DNA of 64,000 bases from contig OZ018409.1 in assembly GCA_963969595.1 (NCBI GenBank), positions 17,144,975 to 17,208,974 of the forward strand. The letters are read 5' to 3'. A model generated the notes under the pieces. The model worked only from the letters and a program-made list of their open reading frames with translations, was not told where the DNA came from and made no database searches. How positions within the stretch are numbered: the stretch's first letter is position 1; each line of letters opens with the position of its first letter. Of this stretch, positions 34,816-46,297 are shown in pieces. Made by a program: the position numbers and the translations under genes. The stretch comes from Neckera pumila (lineage: Eukaryota; Streptophyta; Bryopsida; Hypnales; Neckeraceae).

Positions 34816-35748
34816 CCCCTAAAGGACCAAACACCATTTTTGGCAACATAGCAATTTTGGGCAGCTCACTACAAATGGAAATTTTAATTTTTTTCTTTGA
34901 AATTTTCACACAAGATGTGACCAAGGAGTAGCTTCAAGGCCCAATAATTTTCATAACTTTTGACTTTTTGAATAAAAAATTACTGCATGATATGTAATTT
35001 TCCACGTTTAGTAGGCAGCCCGAGCAACTCAAAAAAATTCTTTAAAAAATACTTTTTTGAAAAATTAAAATTTTAAATTGGTTTTATAGATTTATATATA
35101 CTTGGAAAGCTTTGAATCATTCCATTTGGATTAACAAGTCAAAAGTTATGAGGATTCTTAGTTGGAAGGTAGTTATGGAATTTCTACTCTAAAATAAACT
35201 TTGAAGTCTTTTATCTAGCTTAATTTTCAATATTTTTGAACAAAACAAAAAACATGGGGGGTATATTGTTTATTACAACATTAAAACCACTAGGATTGGT
35301 ATTTTTCAATTTCATAATTAAATTTTTGACAATTTAGTATTTTGAGTCATTCTCTACCTCTTCCTATTTACTAGTTTTTCCTATATGTTGTACAATTCCA
35401 AATGATCTGAAAATTTTCAAGCATGTAGCCAACTTGCCTTGAAGAATGAATCCAAAGAGTAACCAACATTTTGGACATTTTTTCATAAAAATGTGACCTT
35501 GTGAAAGGCAGCTGTCCGGATTTTTGTTGTGATTAGAAAAGGATTTTTGTCAATTCAAACGCTATTATCTTGCAATCTACATGGTGAAAAATTCTGAAAT
35601 TTTTTCCACATCTTCTTAAACTAGTGTACTAGAAGACCCTATGGTTCTATGTGTTCAAAAACGTTTTTTTTCTAATATTTGGTACTTGTATAAGAAATGG
35701 CAGTTTTGGTGCGATTTTGGTGAAAACATAGTCAAAAACCTTTAGGGG
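34816..35748. mobile_element. TTAA-flanked element T2 (933 bp)
   Basis: Begins CCCCTAAAGGACC and ends CCTTTAGGGG, with TTAA on both sides (34812-34815, 35749-35752). Only the outer ~10 bp of the termini are perfect. Inside, an ACTGCCATTTCT word follows near the right end, as in T3 and T4. No ORF of note. Confidence 0.72.
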
Positions 35749-35924
35749 TTAAAATAAAGTATAAAATATGAATTAGGTGTTTGAAATATAAAACTTCACC
35801 TCCAAGAAGCATTGAAAAAACATTGCTTTGAACTTAGAGCATCACATTTTTGTAATTCGTGAACTTCATTCACTAATTTTTTAAGAATATATGCATTGAC
35901 ATTTTTTACTTTGATATCTTGCAA

Positions 35925-37540
35925 TTGGATCTATCAAGAATATAATTTTTTTCATTGTTTCCAGCTTAACTTCTGAAGGACTAAGGCTTTTGGGGGGTAG
36001 AAATTGTGAAAAAATAGCACTTTATTAGGGCAATAAGACAAAATGAAATATTTCTTTTTCAAAATTCAACAATGCAAATTTGTACAAGACTATTACAGAA
36101 ATATGTGGAAAAGAATTCAAAAGATTTGACCACATATACTGATAGATTATAACATTTGAGATTAGAAAAAAGAATATTTTTTTGACCTTGCTTTATATAC
36201 CTAGCAGACTTAATTCCTCCTAGAATGAGAAGTTTACACTACATATGCTTCTTTTTTTGACATTTGCATCTTCTATCATAGAAATTATATACCTACCAAA
36301 TTTCAAAAGCAAAGAAGGAGTTTTGCACATGTTGCCCAAATTGCCTAAAAAGTTCTGCACATACGATTTGGAGAAAAAATTATATTCCCATCAAAGGGAT
36401 ACATATTCAAACCTTGTGTCAAAATTTTGTGAACATCCGACCAAAATTGACTTTGTGCGTAACTACTCAAGATTTCTTGTATACATTGAACAATCACCTA
36501 GTCCTTGAAGAATTAAGGTATCTTGAGATTTTTTAGGCTTGTAACAACCAAAATACTTACGGGGTTAATAGATGATCATCAACATGTTTCTACTTCATTG
36601 ACTTTCATTGACTTTTCTATTTGTAAGGTGGAAACTTCTTCACCCTAATTCTTTAAATACAATGAGCTACAATTTCACATCTATTTTTGGCATGCCTTTT
36701 ACTTTTTCTTTCCACTAAAATATTAAGAATGTGTTATATACAATGTGTTGATTAATAGTTAATTAAATTTAGATTTTGTGGATCTATTCTTGATAGAGTA
36801 GGATGGAGGGCTTGGAGAATATTTGAAAAGCTCAAACTTAAGTCCTTATCCACTTGGCCGTGTTTTAGATCCTTAACAAGCAAGGATGTGTTGAGCTTTG
36901 AAGTTTTAAGTCTTTTATTTATATTAGATTTGGACATGTTTGGTTGCATAAGTATATGATTTTTAGAACTTTGATCCCTAAATTTCATTGAGTATGTTCT
37001 ACAAAAGTGTTCAGAATTACCACTTTTTAGGTCAAATTAAAAATAACTGAAATATAAAAAGATTTCTTAAACTTTCAAGCGTATAAATTTGAACTAGGTT
37101 ACTATAGAAATTCTTTGAAAAATTTTGTACCATTTGGTTGCATAGATTTCAAGATTATAATGTTTGAAATTAGAAGTCAATAAAGTTTGGACCTTACTCA
37201 CTAGGTTCAGATTCGTTTGATTAAACTTTGCAGGAAAGGAAGCACTATCTAACTTTGAAAACTTAGACCACTAAATAGGTAGTTACGTTAGTTACTTGCA
37301 TGCCAATTTCCAAAAATAATGGAAATGTTTAACATACACAAAAGAATCTTGAACTAAGACAATGTCCAAATAAAAGCAACTAGAATATGCAAGATTTCAA
37401 TTTTTTTAAAGAACTCATTTTTACTAAAAATCAAAATCCCAAAGGTCAATAGAAAGCTTTCTTTTTCTTCACTAAGTACAAAAATGAAAAAACATTAATA
37501 AATTTACATTAGAATTCTTGCTAATGGTTCTATAATTGTT
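35925..37540. repeat. Repeat X, copy B (internally deleted relative to copy A)
   Basis: About 35925-36833 corresponds to 14691-15052, with an extra block at roughly 35990-36530. About 36855-37540 corresponds to 20962-22035. Shared landmarks are CATTGTTTCCAGCTTA, CAACCAAAATACTTA, CATTGACTTTCATTGACTT, GGCCGTGT(T/C)TTAGATCCTTAA and GGTAGTTA(C/T)GTTAGTTACTT. The coding-like interior of copy A is missing. Copy B lies between TTAA elements T2 and T3. Confidence 0.6.
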
Positions 37541-38236
37541 TTAAAATTGTCCATTTTAGTATAGAGTGAAAATCAGATGAAAAAGTATTTTTTTCATTTT
37601 CCACCAAAGATTTTTTTTCTATACTACAATACTATGAGAAAATGTGAAAAAAATTTCACCATTTGGCTTCATAGATTGTGAGATATAAGCATTCAAAATT
37701 AATGAAGAAAACTTTACAATTTGTATGATTGCTTGTCCAATTGCTTGCCCTCTTTATTAGCACATTGTCCAAGTTGTCCCTGAATTTTCAAGCCTTATAA
37801 TTTTTTCCTCAAGTCCTCCAATTGGAAAAATACAACAAAATTCAGAAAGCTTATAGAAATGTGCATCATTCTTTGATAAGAATTAATTTTTACTTTCTTT
37901 TGCTTAAAATTAACTTCATATGAACCTACCCAAGCTTTCAAACAACTCCATCAGTGATTAAAAAACTTATGAATTAAATGCTAGTATTATCAAAGTAAAG
38001 CTTCATTAAAGTCTCCATCCAACCTCATTCAAGTTGCATCAAGCCAAGTTTGAATCCCTATCAAACATTCAAGCCTTGTTTAAACCTTACTCCATTACCT
38101 CGAGCAAAGGTCTTTTTCAAGTTTATGTGAAGTTTCATTCAAATCTTTATGGGAACATCTCCATATTTACATCAAACACCATATAAAACATGTGCAATCA
38201 TAATCATCACTACCTAGAATGCAACGTCTATGTTTT
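37541..38236. other. Non-coding stretch
   Basis: AT-rich. CAAGTTTGAATCCC and CAAGCCTTGTTTAAACC words near 38030-38110 repeat loosely. No gene. Confidence 0.35.
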
Positions 38237-38237
38237 A

Positions 38238-39148
38238 TCCTAAAGGCCCAAAGTCCCCTTGGAGGACACTTGGGATTTCGAGCAGGCTTGTGTGACCTGA
38301 AATTTTGGCCTAATATTTTGAAACTTTTTTGGAAGATAGGAAATCACATTAGCTTTCTAAGAATATAATTTTTGTTTCAGTTGGTGCTCGGGAGCAAAAG
38401 TTATGCCACCCGAAGTCAAAAAAGCAATTTGCTGGGCAAAAGAAAAAAAACTGTAAAAAATTGTATTTAAAAAAAATTCTTTTCAAAGATCATATTTTTG
38501 CCTATATTTGAAGCTTTGATTCATCTATTTGGACTTAGAATGAGAAAGTTATAAACAATCTTGTTTTTCTGGCAATCTAGCATCTTTTTCAAAAAACAAT
38601 TTATAGAATTCATTTTTGAATGCAATTTTCAAATTTTTTGTGTTTTTTTTTTGGAAAAGGTTAAGTATGTTTGTAGGAACAATCCCGCCATTTGGATTAT
38701 GGTGTTTTAATTCCACCTAAGAGCTATTAATGGTTTAGTATTTCATTCAATTTTGGACCTACTTCTACTTAATAATTTTGTTATATGTGAAAATCAAGTT
38801 TTGACATTTTGAATTTTTTATCCCCAACTCTCAATTCAAATGTTCAACACAGTTTTTTTAACCCAATGTTGTTTAGTGCAAAAAAATCTACAAATGGCCG
38901 TCAGAGTCATCTAAAATTGCAGGCCACAGTTCAAAAAAAATTATTTTTCCAACTTTAAATGCTAATATCTTCCAATCTGTACAATCAAGCTTCATGAAAT
39001 TTTTACCACATGATCTACAACAAGTGAAGTACAAGATCCTAAGGTTAGATTCTAAAAAAAATTTTTTTTTTGGTTTCTTGAGTGATCACAATAGAAATGG
39101 CAGTTTTCAATGATTTTGGAGCCAAAAATTGCCTTGGGCCTTTAGGGG
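38238..39148. mobile_element. TTAA-flanked element T3 (about 911 bp)
   Basis: The right end is intact (GGGCCTTTAGGGG then TTAA at 39149-39152). The left end is slightly decayed (TCCTAAAGGCCC preceded by TTTA). The first ~200 bp resemble T5 at 51180 and the right arm of T4 (GGGATTTCG..GCTGAAATTTT..GAAACTTTTT..GAAGATAG..GGTGCTC..AAAAGTTATG). No coding sequence. Confidence 0.68.
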
Positions 39149-39152
39149 TTAA

Positions 39153-40229
39153 CCTAAATGTTGATTTTTAAAATACTTTCAATTAAAATTTATAATTTAC
39201 TCAAACAGTGTCCAAATAATATAATCCATACACTTACTTGCTTAGTCTATTTGTTTTTATTTTGTTAATTTATTTTTTATTATACTGAGATTATCTGGAT
39301 CTTGTGTTGTTAATTTCTATTCTTGGTACCATCAAAAAGGCCTTTGTTTAGGAGGGGTTTAAGGACTTTGTTTTGTGATATTAAGGCCTTTGTTGTGAAA
39401 GTTATCAAATTTCAAATTTTTTATGAATTAAAATTTAGAAAATTACTTTTACTTTTATTCTGACTATGACAACGGCACAAGGCACACTGGGCCATACCTT
39501 AAGTTAGGCTTTTTGTTTGTTTTGTTTGTTATAATGAGATCTAAGGTCGCGTTTTTAGTACCATCAGAAAGCTTTTTCCAACGAAGAGGTATGCATGCTT
39601 ATATGGGCTTTGTTTTGTGGTGTTTGGACCTACGGTGTAAAAGTTATGGATTTCTGAGTTATTTTTTAATCTTCAATTATAGAAAATCACTTTTATTTTT
39701 ATTTTGATTGTGGCAATAGCACATGCCACACTGACACACTCTAAGCTTAGGGCATACTGAAGTGCGTTAGAATCCATCATCTTTCAGGTCCACGCATCCC
39801 AAAAGTGGATGCGCTTTGGTCAACCTTGATTGTAACTTTCAAAATAACTATTTCTAGAATTTGATTTAAACTAAGAAAATGGAACTTGACAAGTTTTATT
39901 TCTACTCCATTTCAAAATTTTGAAAAATACCAAAAATTGAAAAATTTATTGCAATTGAAAGCTCCATGTATTAGAATCCAAATATTACAATATAGGGTGT
40001 ATTTTTCATTCATAATTTCTTTAAAAAATTATTTTATATTTAAATTATAGAATTATATTTTTTGTTCCATCTTTCATTTATGGTTAAATTACAGATTATT
40101 CTAATATATTATAATTTGATATCAACCTTTAGCCTTAAAAAATCACAATAATTTTATCAAAATTATTGAAAAAAAAAACATAAATAGAAAATGCATTTTT
40201 CCACTAGCAAAAAATATCAAAAAATTTAT
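39153..40229. other. Non-coding AT-rich stretch up to the copia element
   Basis: A loose duplication of about 190 bp is visible: AAGGCCTTTGTTTAGGAGG..TTTTGTGATATTAAGG..AAAGTTAT near 39340-39400 and GAAAGC..CTTTGTTTTGTGGTGTTTGG..AAAAGTTATGG near 39560-39650, each followed by a GCACA..CACACTG word. No gene. Confidence 0.4.
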
Positions 40230-40234
40230 ACATC

Positions 40235-40662
40235 TGTTGGATGATGATACATCCATCACTGCATGACCTTCATCTAGGTGCCTTCGGATTGTGACAGGCC
40301 AGCGGAGCGGGAGTTTGAATCTGGGAAGGCAAATCGACAGAGCCGACCCTTGTTTCTTGATCCGTAGTTCCCGCCCAATGGATGGCATTAATCCTAGCAC
40401 TGTGGTACACAATAGCTCTCTCTGTACCTCGCGTGTGTGTGTCATGCTGAGCTAGTTTTTAGTGATGCACTTGCTTAGTCGCCTTTTTGGCAGTGTAGTG
40501 TACTTTGGCCCCTAGCTTTGGAACAGAGGGTATGTATGGCAGAGGTATTACGTATAATACTACTGTCGCATTGCTTTTAAGGAATACTTGTGTTGTTACT
40601 GTGTATGAGTCTGAGTGTTTGTGTTAGGCTTTCTATGACTGTATATTTGCCAAGGAACAACA
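40235..40662 (+). repeat. 5' LTR of copia-1
   Basis: 428 bp, TG..CA ends. A GTGTGTGTGT run differs by one GT unit from the 3' copy. No TATA box was convincingly located. Confidence 0.93.
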
Positions 40663-40674
40663 GGTTATGGGCCC
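40663..40674 (+). promoter_or_regulatory. Primer-binding site of the half-tRNA type
   Basis: Immediately after the LTR the sequence is GGTTATGGGCCC. This is complementary to the anticodon stem-loop region of initiator tRNA-Met, not to a tRNA 3' end. The same kind of site is used by Drosophila copia and other hemiviruses, where a 5' half of tRNA-iMet primes synthesis. The usual plant copia site (TGGTATCAGAGC) is absent. Confidence 0.7.
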
Positions 40675-40779
40675 TTACCGTTTCTAACTGTGCTTTCTCT
40701 AAAGCTTTTTGTTTAGTCTAGTTGAAATTGTTCCAAGTACCATGGCCGTGACCTTGGGGGCATTTCCCGGTTCAAGGGT

Positions 40780-41493
40780 ATGAACTTCCAAATGAGAGCC
40801 ATCCTTCTTGGCTGGGACCTTATGGACATCGTTGATGGATCTGAGGCGAAACCTATAGATACCGAAACCGCTGAAGCTAAAGCAGCTTGACGTAAACGAG
40901 ATAATCAGGTTGTTAGCCTTCTTTGTCAGGCTATAGACGAGAGCATGCTCAAGCATGTTACCAACTGTCTCACATCAAAACAGATGTGGGATAAACTTAA
41001 ACTTTTTCACGAACTGAAAGCGTCGGAAAATATCCACACACTCCAGCAAGAGTTTTATAAGTGCTCGATGAATCAAGGAGAGGCTATAGCAGACTTTGTA
41101 AGAAAGCTTGATGAGATCGTACAACAGCTAGCATCCCGGAGAGACACAACGTTTAACAAACAAGCCGTCATTTCTAAGATCTTATGTAACCTATCGGGTG
41201 GATTTGACAGTCTCATCCCTGCATGGCATATGCAACCAGATGCCGCAAAGACCTTAGATAACATGACCCTTCAACTCTTACAAACAAAAAGCACACTTAA
41301 GTCTAGGGTGGATGAGATTACATCAACCGCTGCCTACGTACCTTCAACAAGTGGCAAGAATGTCGAATACACACCCAAGCAGCGAGCAGCTAGAAGGAAG
41401 GAGATTAACGATCGCAAGAAAACCAGTAGATGCTGGAAATGCGGCAACATAGGGCATTGGGGGTGTAAGTGCACAGCAAGTGAGGAGGACTAA
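40780..41493 (+). pseudogene. gag: copia-1 gag (nucleocapsid/capsid), one internal stop
   Basis: Starts at the ATG at 40780 in the frame GISRFKGMNFQMRAILLGWD, characteristic of copia gag. An in-frame TGA at 40888-40890 lies where CGA (Arg) would be expected. The UBN2-like middle (MWDKLKLFHELK, VRKLDEIVQQL) follows, and a CCHC knuckle (CWKCGNIGHWGCKC) closes the protein near 41430-41475. The stop at 41491 is followed by the protease region in the same frame, so gag and pol may originally have been one reading frame. Confidence 0.85.
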
Positions 41494-44283
41494 AAGCAAC
41501 ATCAAGAATCGCAGGCGCAAAGCAGCCACGATCAGCCCAAGAGGAGGAACTCCGGCTATAAAGCATTTGTGGCAATCCTCGATGTCACCCTCCCTGAATC
41601 GAACTTCTGGTATGTCGATTCTGGTTGCATTGAGCATATGACCGATAATAAATCCTATTTCTCTATGTATCAAGATATATCTGTGGAGCATTGACCTGTC
41701 CAGGGAATCGGAGGTGCGATGTTAACAGTAGCAAGAGTCAAAGACATCAAGATCCAGATCCAGTACGGACAACAGCACACCTTTGGAATTTGTGAAAGGG
41801 GTAATCCACGTCCCAAACCTTGGTCGAAACTTGTTTTCATCATACGTTGCAGCATAAAAGAAAATTTACACACTGCATACGGATACTGGGTGCCAAATGT
41901 TAGAAGGAAGTAAAGTCGTCATGATTGGGGATATATACAATTGTATGTATAAACTAAACATAGAGAGTATCCACCCTAAGGTAGATACCAAAGCTCTTGG
42001 AGCTACATCAGCTACCTCTTTTGGCGTACCCACTCTTATTGCCAGTAGACAGACCCTAGACATCTGGCATCGAAGGTTTGCGCACCTCAACCATAATACG
42101 ATTCAGAAAATGGCAGCCCAGGGTTCTATCAGTGGTCTTGTCCTTATGAGTAATAGCAAGTCATTTTGCCCTAGCTGTGCGTATGAAAAACACAGTAGGG
42201 CATCGTTCCCAATTAATCAACCCCGAGCACGATCAGTCGCACCCGGTGATCTGATACACTCGAACCTTTGCGGTCCGATGAGCACACCATCAACAGGCGG
42301 AGCACTATATTTTGTCTTGTTTAAAGACAATTGCTCTAGTTTTAGAGTTATCGAGTATATTAAACACAAAGCAGAGACGCTCATTGCCTTTAAAAGATTT
42401 GTTGCCCAACTTAAACGAGATACAAGTCATTCTGTAAAAATCTTTAGAAGCGATTGAGGAATGGAGTACACCAACAAAGCTTTTACCCAGTATCTAGAGG
42501 AACAAGCAATCAAGCAGGAACTTACCACAACATATACCCCTCAACAGAATGGAGCATCGAAGAGGGACAATCGTACAATAATGGAGGCTGTCCGAAGTAT
42601 GTTATACTCTTCAAATGTACACCCCCGCTTCTGGGCCAAAGCTGCCCACACTGCTCTCTACACCTTAAACCGCACGTCAACTAGGACTATAGAGAAGCAA
42701 ACACCATTCGAGCTATGGTACAGCAAGAAACCATCCGTCTCACATATGAAGGTTTTTGGGACTACCGCCTATATGCACATCCCCAAAGAATTTTGTAAGA
42801 AGCTTGCACCCAAGAGTCGGAAAGGGGTGTTCATGGGGTACTCCGCTACAAGTAAAGCCTACAAAATCTAGAACAATGCGCTCCAGTGAATAGACGAGAG
42901 TCGTGATGTCTTGTTTGACGAAGACTCTACAGACTCAGGCGCCGAAGAAGATCAAACGCATACATGGTTGGGAGTCAAGGGAGACTTTGTTCCAACACCC
43001 ATATTGATCAGAAACACCAATCAGCCTATCCATGCACCAGCTATATTACCGGTTCCTCAGTTACTAGTGGCCGCAGCTCAGGCATCAGCAGCAATACTCA
43101 ACATTGTCAACTCCAGCCTGCCGGGTCTAGAATTTGACAATATGCCCATTGATACCGGTCCAAGCAACTCTGATGATTTTGCAGCAGTTAGCGATCTTCA
43201 AATCGATCACCTAGGTCTAATCGACCCACCTGGTAACTTCAACGCTACACCAGGTCTACTTGATAACCGACCACCTTCACTACCTATAAAAAAACTGGGA
43301 GATCAAGCAGGACCTGTTGAACAAGTGGGAGCTCATATAGAACCTGCCGCAAAAGACCAGCCCATTTCCCGCCTAAGAAACCGGAATCCTCCCACAAGGC
43401 TTGGTGAGTGGATCTATCATGTTAGTCGAAATTCTTATGCTTGTATTGCACATACTGAAATTCCAAACGAACTAGAATCCTATGCGGAAGCAATGGCTTC
43501 ACCTGAGCGAGACCAATGGCTAGCAGCCATGCGCAAAGAGTACAAATCACAGATCCAGAACAATACTTGGACACTTGAAGAGATCCCAAAGGAATGTAAT
43601 CTGGTCAAATGCTGCTGGGTATACAAACTTAAATTTGCAGCTGATGGTTCCATTAGTAGATTCAAGGCCAGGCTCGTAGCTAAATGGTTCACTCAGAAGC
43701 AAGGGATCGATTACCAAGAGACCTTCGGCCCCGTAGTGAAGTTTGATTCTATCCAAACCATTTTATCCGCAGCCGCAGTGGAGGACCTCAATATCACTCA
43801 GTTTGACATTTGTACAGCCAACTCAAATTGCGACGACCGCAAGTCCCCCTCTGGCTACATCCTCATGCTCAATGGCGGTCCAATCTCATGGGGCAGCAGA
43901 AAGCAGAACTACACATCATTCAGCACCACGGAGTTGGAATATATAGCTGCCAACCTAGCCACGCAAGAAATCATCTGGATGAGACGATTACTGCACAACA
44001 TCAGGTCTCCACAATCGCGTCCTACGTCACTTTTTTGCGATAACCAATCCGCCATCCAACTTGTCAAAAATCCAAAGTTCCACCAGCGTACCAAACATAT
44101 CGACACCAAATACCATCAAAGTCGAGATGCATAGATGGATGGCCACATCACCACTACCTATGTCAACACGGAGGATCAGCTCGCCGATATCCTAACCAAA
44201 CCTCTTCCCAGAGACCGTTTTGAGCGTCTTCGGACACTCATAGGATCACTCTCTACAGCTGCCCCTAGCCACGCATCGTGCTG
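41494..44283 (+). pseudogene. pol: copia-1 pol: protease, integrase, RT remnant, RNase H
   Basis: Protease: WYVDSGC near 41610. Pre-integrase and HHCC zinc site: IWHRRFAHLNH..CPSCAYEKH near 42060-42190. Integrase core: DLIHSNLCGPM, then FRSD with a stop just before GMEYT (42457), QNGASKRDNRTI, and FGTTAYMHIPK to 42871. Reverse transcriptase starts normally (WLAAMRKEYKSQI, WVYKLKFAADGSISRFKARLVAK, QGIDYQETFGPVV), reaches ITQFDICTA at about 43815, and then jumps into RNase H (NSNCDDRKSPSGYI, FCDNQSAIQL). The catalytic YxDD block is gone, so an internal deletion removed it. Stops at 41694, 42457, 42871, 42890 and 44134 add to the damage. Confidence 0.88.
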
Positions 44284-44294
44284 AGTGGGAGGAC
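44284..44294 (+). promoter_or_regulatory. Possible polypurine tract of copia-1
   Basis: GTGGGAGGACT follows the end of RNase H, but it lies about 33 bp before the 3' LTR rather than directly against it. Either the tract is displaced or a different short purine run was used. Confidence 0.35.
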
Positions 44295-44327
44295 TTGAAG
44301 GTCATCACAGTGCTAGCTGAGTATTAA

Positions 44328-44753
44328 TGTTGGATGATGATACATCCAGCATTGGATGACCTTCATCTAGGTACCTTTGGATCGTGACAGGCCAATGGAG
44401 TGAGAGTTTGAATCTAGGAAGGCGAATCAACAGAGCTGACCCTTGTTACTTGATCCGTAGTTCCCACCCAATGGATGGCATTAATCCTAGCATTGTAGTA
44501 CACAATAGCTCTCTCTGTACCTCGCGTGTGTGTCACGCTGAGCTAGTTTTTAGTGATGCACTTGCTTAGTCGCCTTTTTGGCAGTGTAGTGTACTCTGGC
44601 CCCTAGCTTTAGAACAGAGGGTATGTATGGCAGAGGTGTTATGCATAATACTACTGTCGCATTGCTTTTAAGGAATACTTGTGTTGTTACTGTGTATGAG
44701 TCTGAGTGTTTGTGTTAGGCTTTCTATAACTGTGTATTTGCCAAGAAACAACA
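44328..44753 (+). repeat. 3' LTR of copia-1
   Basis: 426 bp, about 93% identical to the 5' LTR by hand count, followed by the ACATC target duplicate. Confidence 0.93.
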
Positions 44754-44758
44754 ACATC

Positions 44759-46297
44759 TATTAAATAAAAGGATAAATTTGGTTTGATAGTCAAATTTGA
44801 CTTCAAAGTCTTTGCTGTGGTTGTTTTGGGTGTAAAAAATAAAATAACCAATTGAAATTTTTTCACATTAATCTCTATTGCTACTTGTAACTCTCAAAAA
44901 AATTTCAAATTATTTGGATTGTTTTGGCTATTTTTATTTGTTTATGGTCAATTTTTGCAACAAAATGATGACAATTACAATTTTTTACGAAACAACTTGA
45001 CATTTCCCACAATGATATGTAATTTAGAATCTCAAGTGATAAAAATATAAGATTTTTTTTTAACACAATTTAAAATGCTAAATGTAACTCAGAGAGGAAT
45101 TTTGACCATTTCACAATGGTTCCCGGTTAACAAAATCAAGGAAAAGTTATTTATGTTAATAACAGTAAATATATGCGCTGGCTTGAGTGTTTTCCGAGCC
45201 TGTCCCAAGTCCCAACTCCCAAGACTCGCTCCAGTTCAAGCCTGGCTCATCAATACAAGTCTCGTCCGGCCTAGTCTCTCTATTATTCAAGTCCAAGCCG
45301 CCGTTCAGACTCCCCCTTCCACTGTACGTAGTTTCAGCACGTTTCGCCGCCAACCATCATCCTCAGCAACTCCAATTCTTCGCCGAATTCGCACTCATTT
45401 CCCTTGGAGCGCAAGCTTGCGAGTCGCCAAGCACGTGACAATCAAAGGTCCTTTGCATTAACTTCCATTACCGATCCCGCCGCAACTTCAGAACCTGCCG
45501 CCACATTGCGTTTTCCCAGGTCTTCTCATGTCAGACACAACCCTTGACGCAGCAGATGACGCACTTGCCGAATTTTGTACACATTTCCTATTAAGTTAGG
45601 GTCTCACGGCAAGTTCGCAGTTGCCTTCGGCGAGAAGCAGCTCGCAGTGAGAGTCGCGGTTCCATCTTACTAATATTAAAATAAGTAAACAGCAGCCGCA
45701 GTCACACTGCAGCACTCCACGGACTTGCTTGCTTGCTTGTTTGAGGATCCTTAACTTAGCTTCCCGCTGGTGGAGAGTTGATTCCATGTGGTGATGTGCC
45801 TCGTTGACGCATCACAAATTTGTCACGGTTGTGTGTTGGAGATGCTATCTTACAAGCTGTGATGAACTTTAGACTCGCAATAGAAAGTGAATAGGATCGA
45901 TCCGCAAATATCAGCTACAGTAGTGAGAGGACTAAAGAAAGGTGGCAGCTCTTTATTGGTTTCCAGACTTGCGGATTTCCAGAGCGACGGCGAGGATTCG
46001 CGGAAAGAGGCATGCCGTGTGCGATCCGCTCAAGCAACAGCGTAACAGCCCGGACTTCCGTTACACGTCCGTGACAGCGCCTTTTTCTCGATCGTTGGAC
46101 AGTATATCAAGGCACGCTCTCCCAGGGGGTGAATTTAGTCACTGTAATCTTGCGCGATCAACTTAGCTTACATCGCAGCGTTTCAGCTTCTGTTTTATTT
46201 TGCAGGCCGAAGATCGAGTCGCCGATCTTGTACATACCTAGGGTTTGAGGTTTTGTTGTCAATCTTTAAGGTTGTGATTTTCGTAAAGAGAGGAATC
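44759..46297 (+). other. Intergenic region and probable 5' UTR of the small gene
   Basis: 44759-45070 is AT-rich and featureless. From about 45170 to 46250 the sequence is markedly richer in C and G, as is common near plant transcription starts. A polypyrimidine/TTTTGCAG splice acceptor ends near 46205, followed by ~90 bp and then the ATG at 46298, which suggests a 5'-UTR intron. A 74-codon frame at 45942-46166 lies in this leader and is more likely a uORF or chance frame than a gene. Confidence 0.45.

Larger units (their letters stand above)
40235..44753 (+). mobile_element. Ty1/copia LTR retrotransposon (copia-1), complete ends, defective
   Basis: The 5' LTR (40235-40662) and 3' LTR (44328-44753) both begin TGTTGGATGATG and end CAACA, and are flanked by ACATC on both sides (40230-40234, 44754-44758), the 5-bp duplication of copia integration. 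The order gag, protease, integrase, reverse transcriptase, RNase H is that of Ty1/copia. By hand count the LTRs differ at about 28 of 427 positions (about 93% identity), mostly transitions, so insertion is moderately old. The element is defective: stops, at least one frameshift near 41790, and a deletion that removes the reverse-transcriptase core. Confidence 0.95.

Noticed and set aside
40945..41493. A host gene with a zinc knuckle
   Set aside because: It lies between matched LTRs and runs into protease and integrase; it is copia gag.
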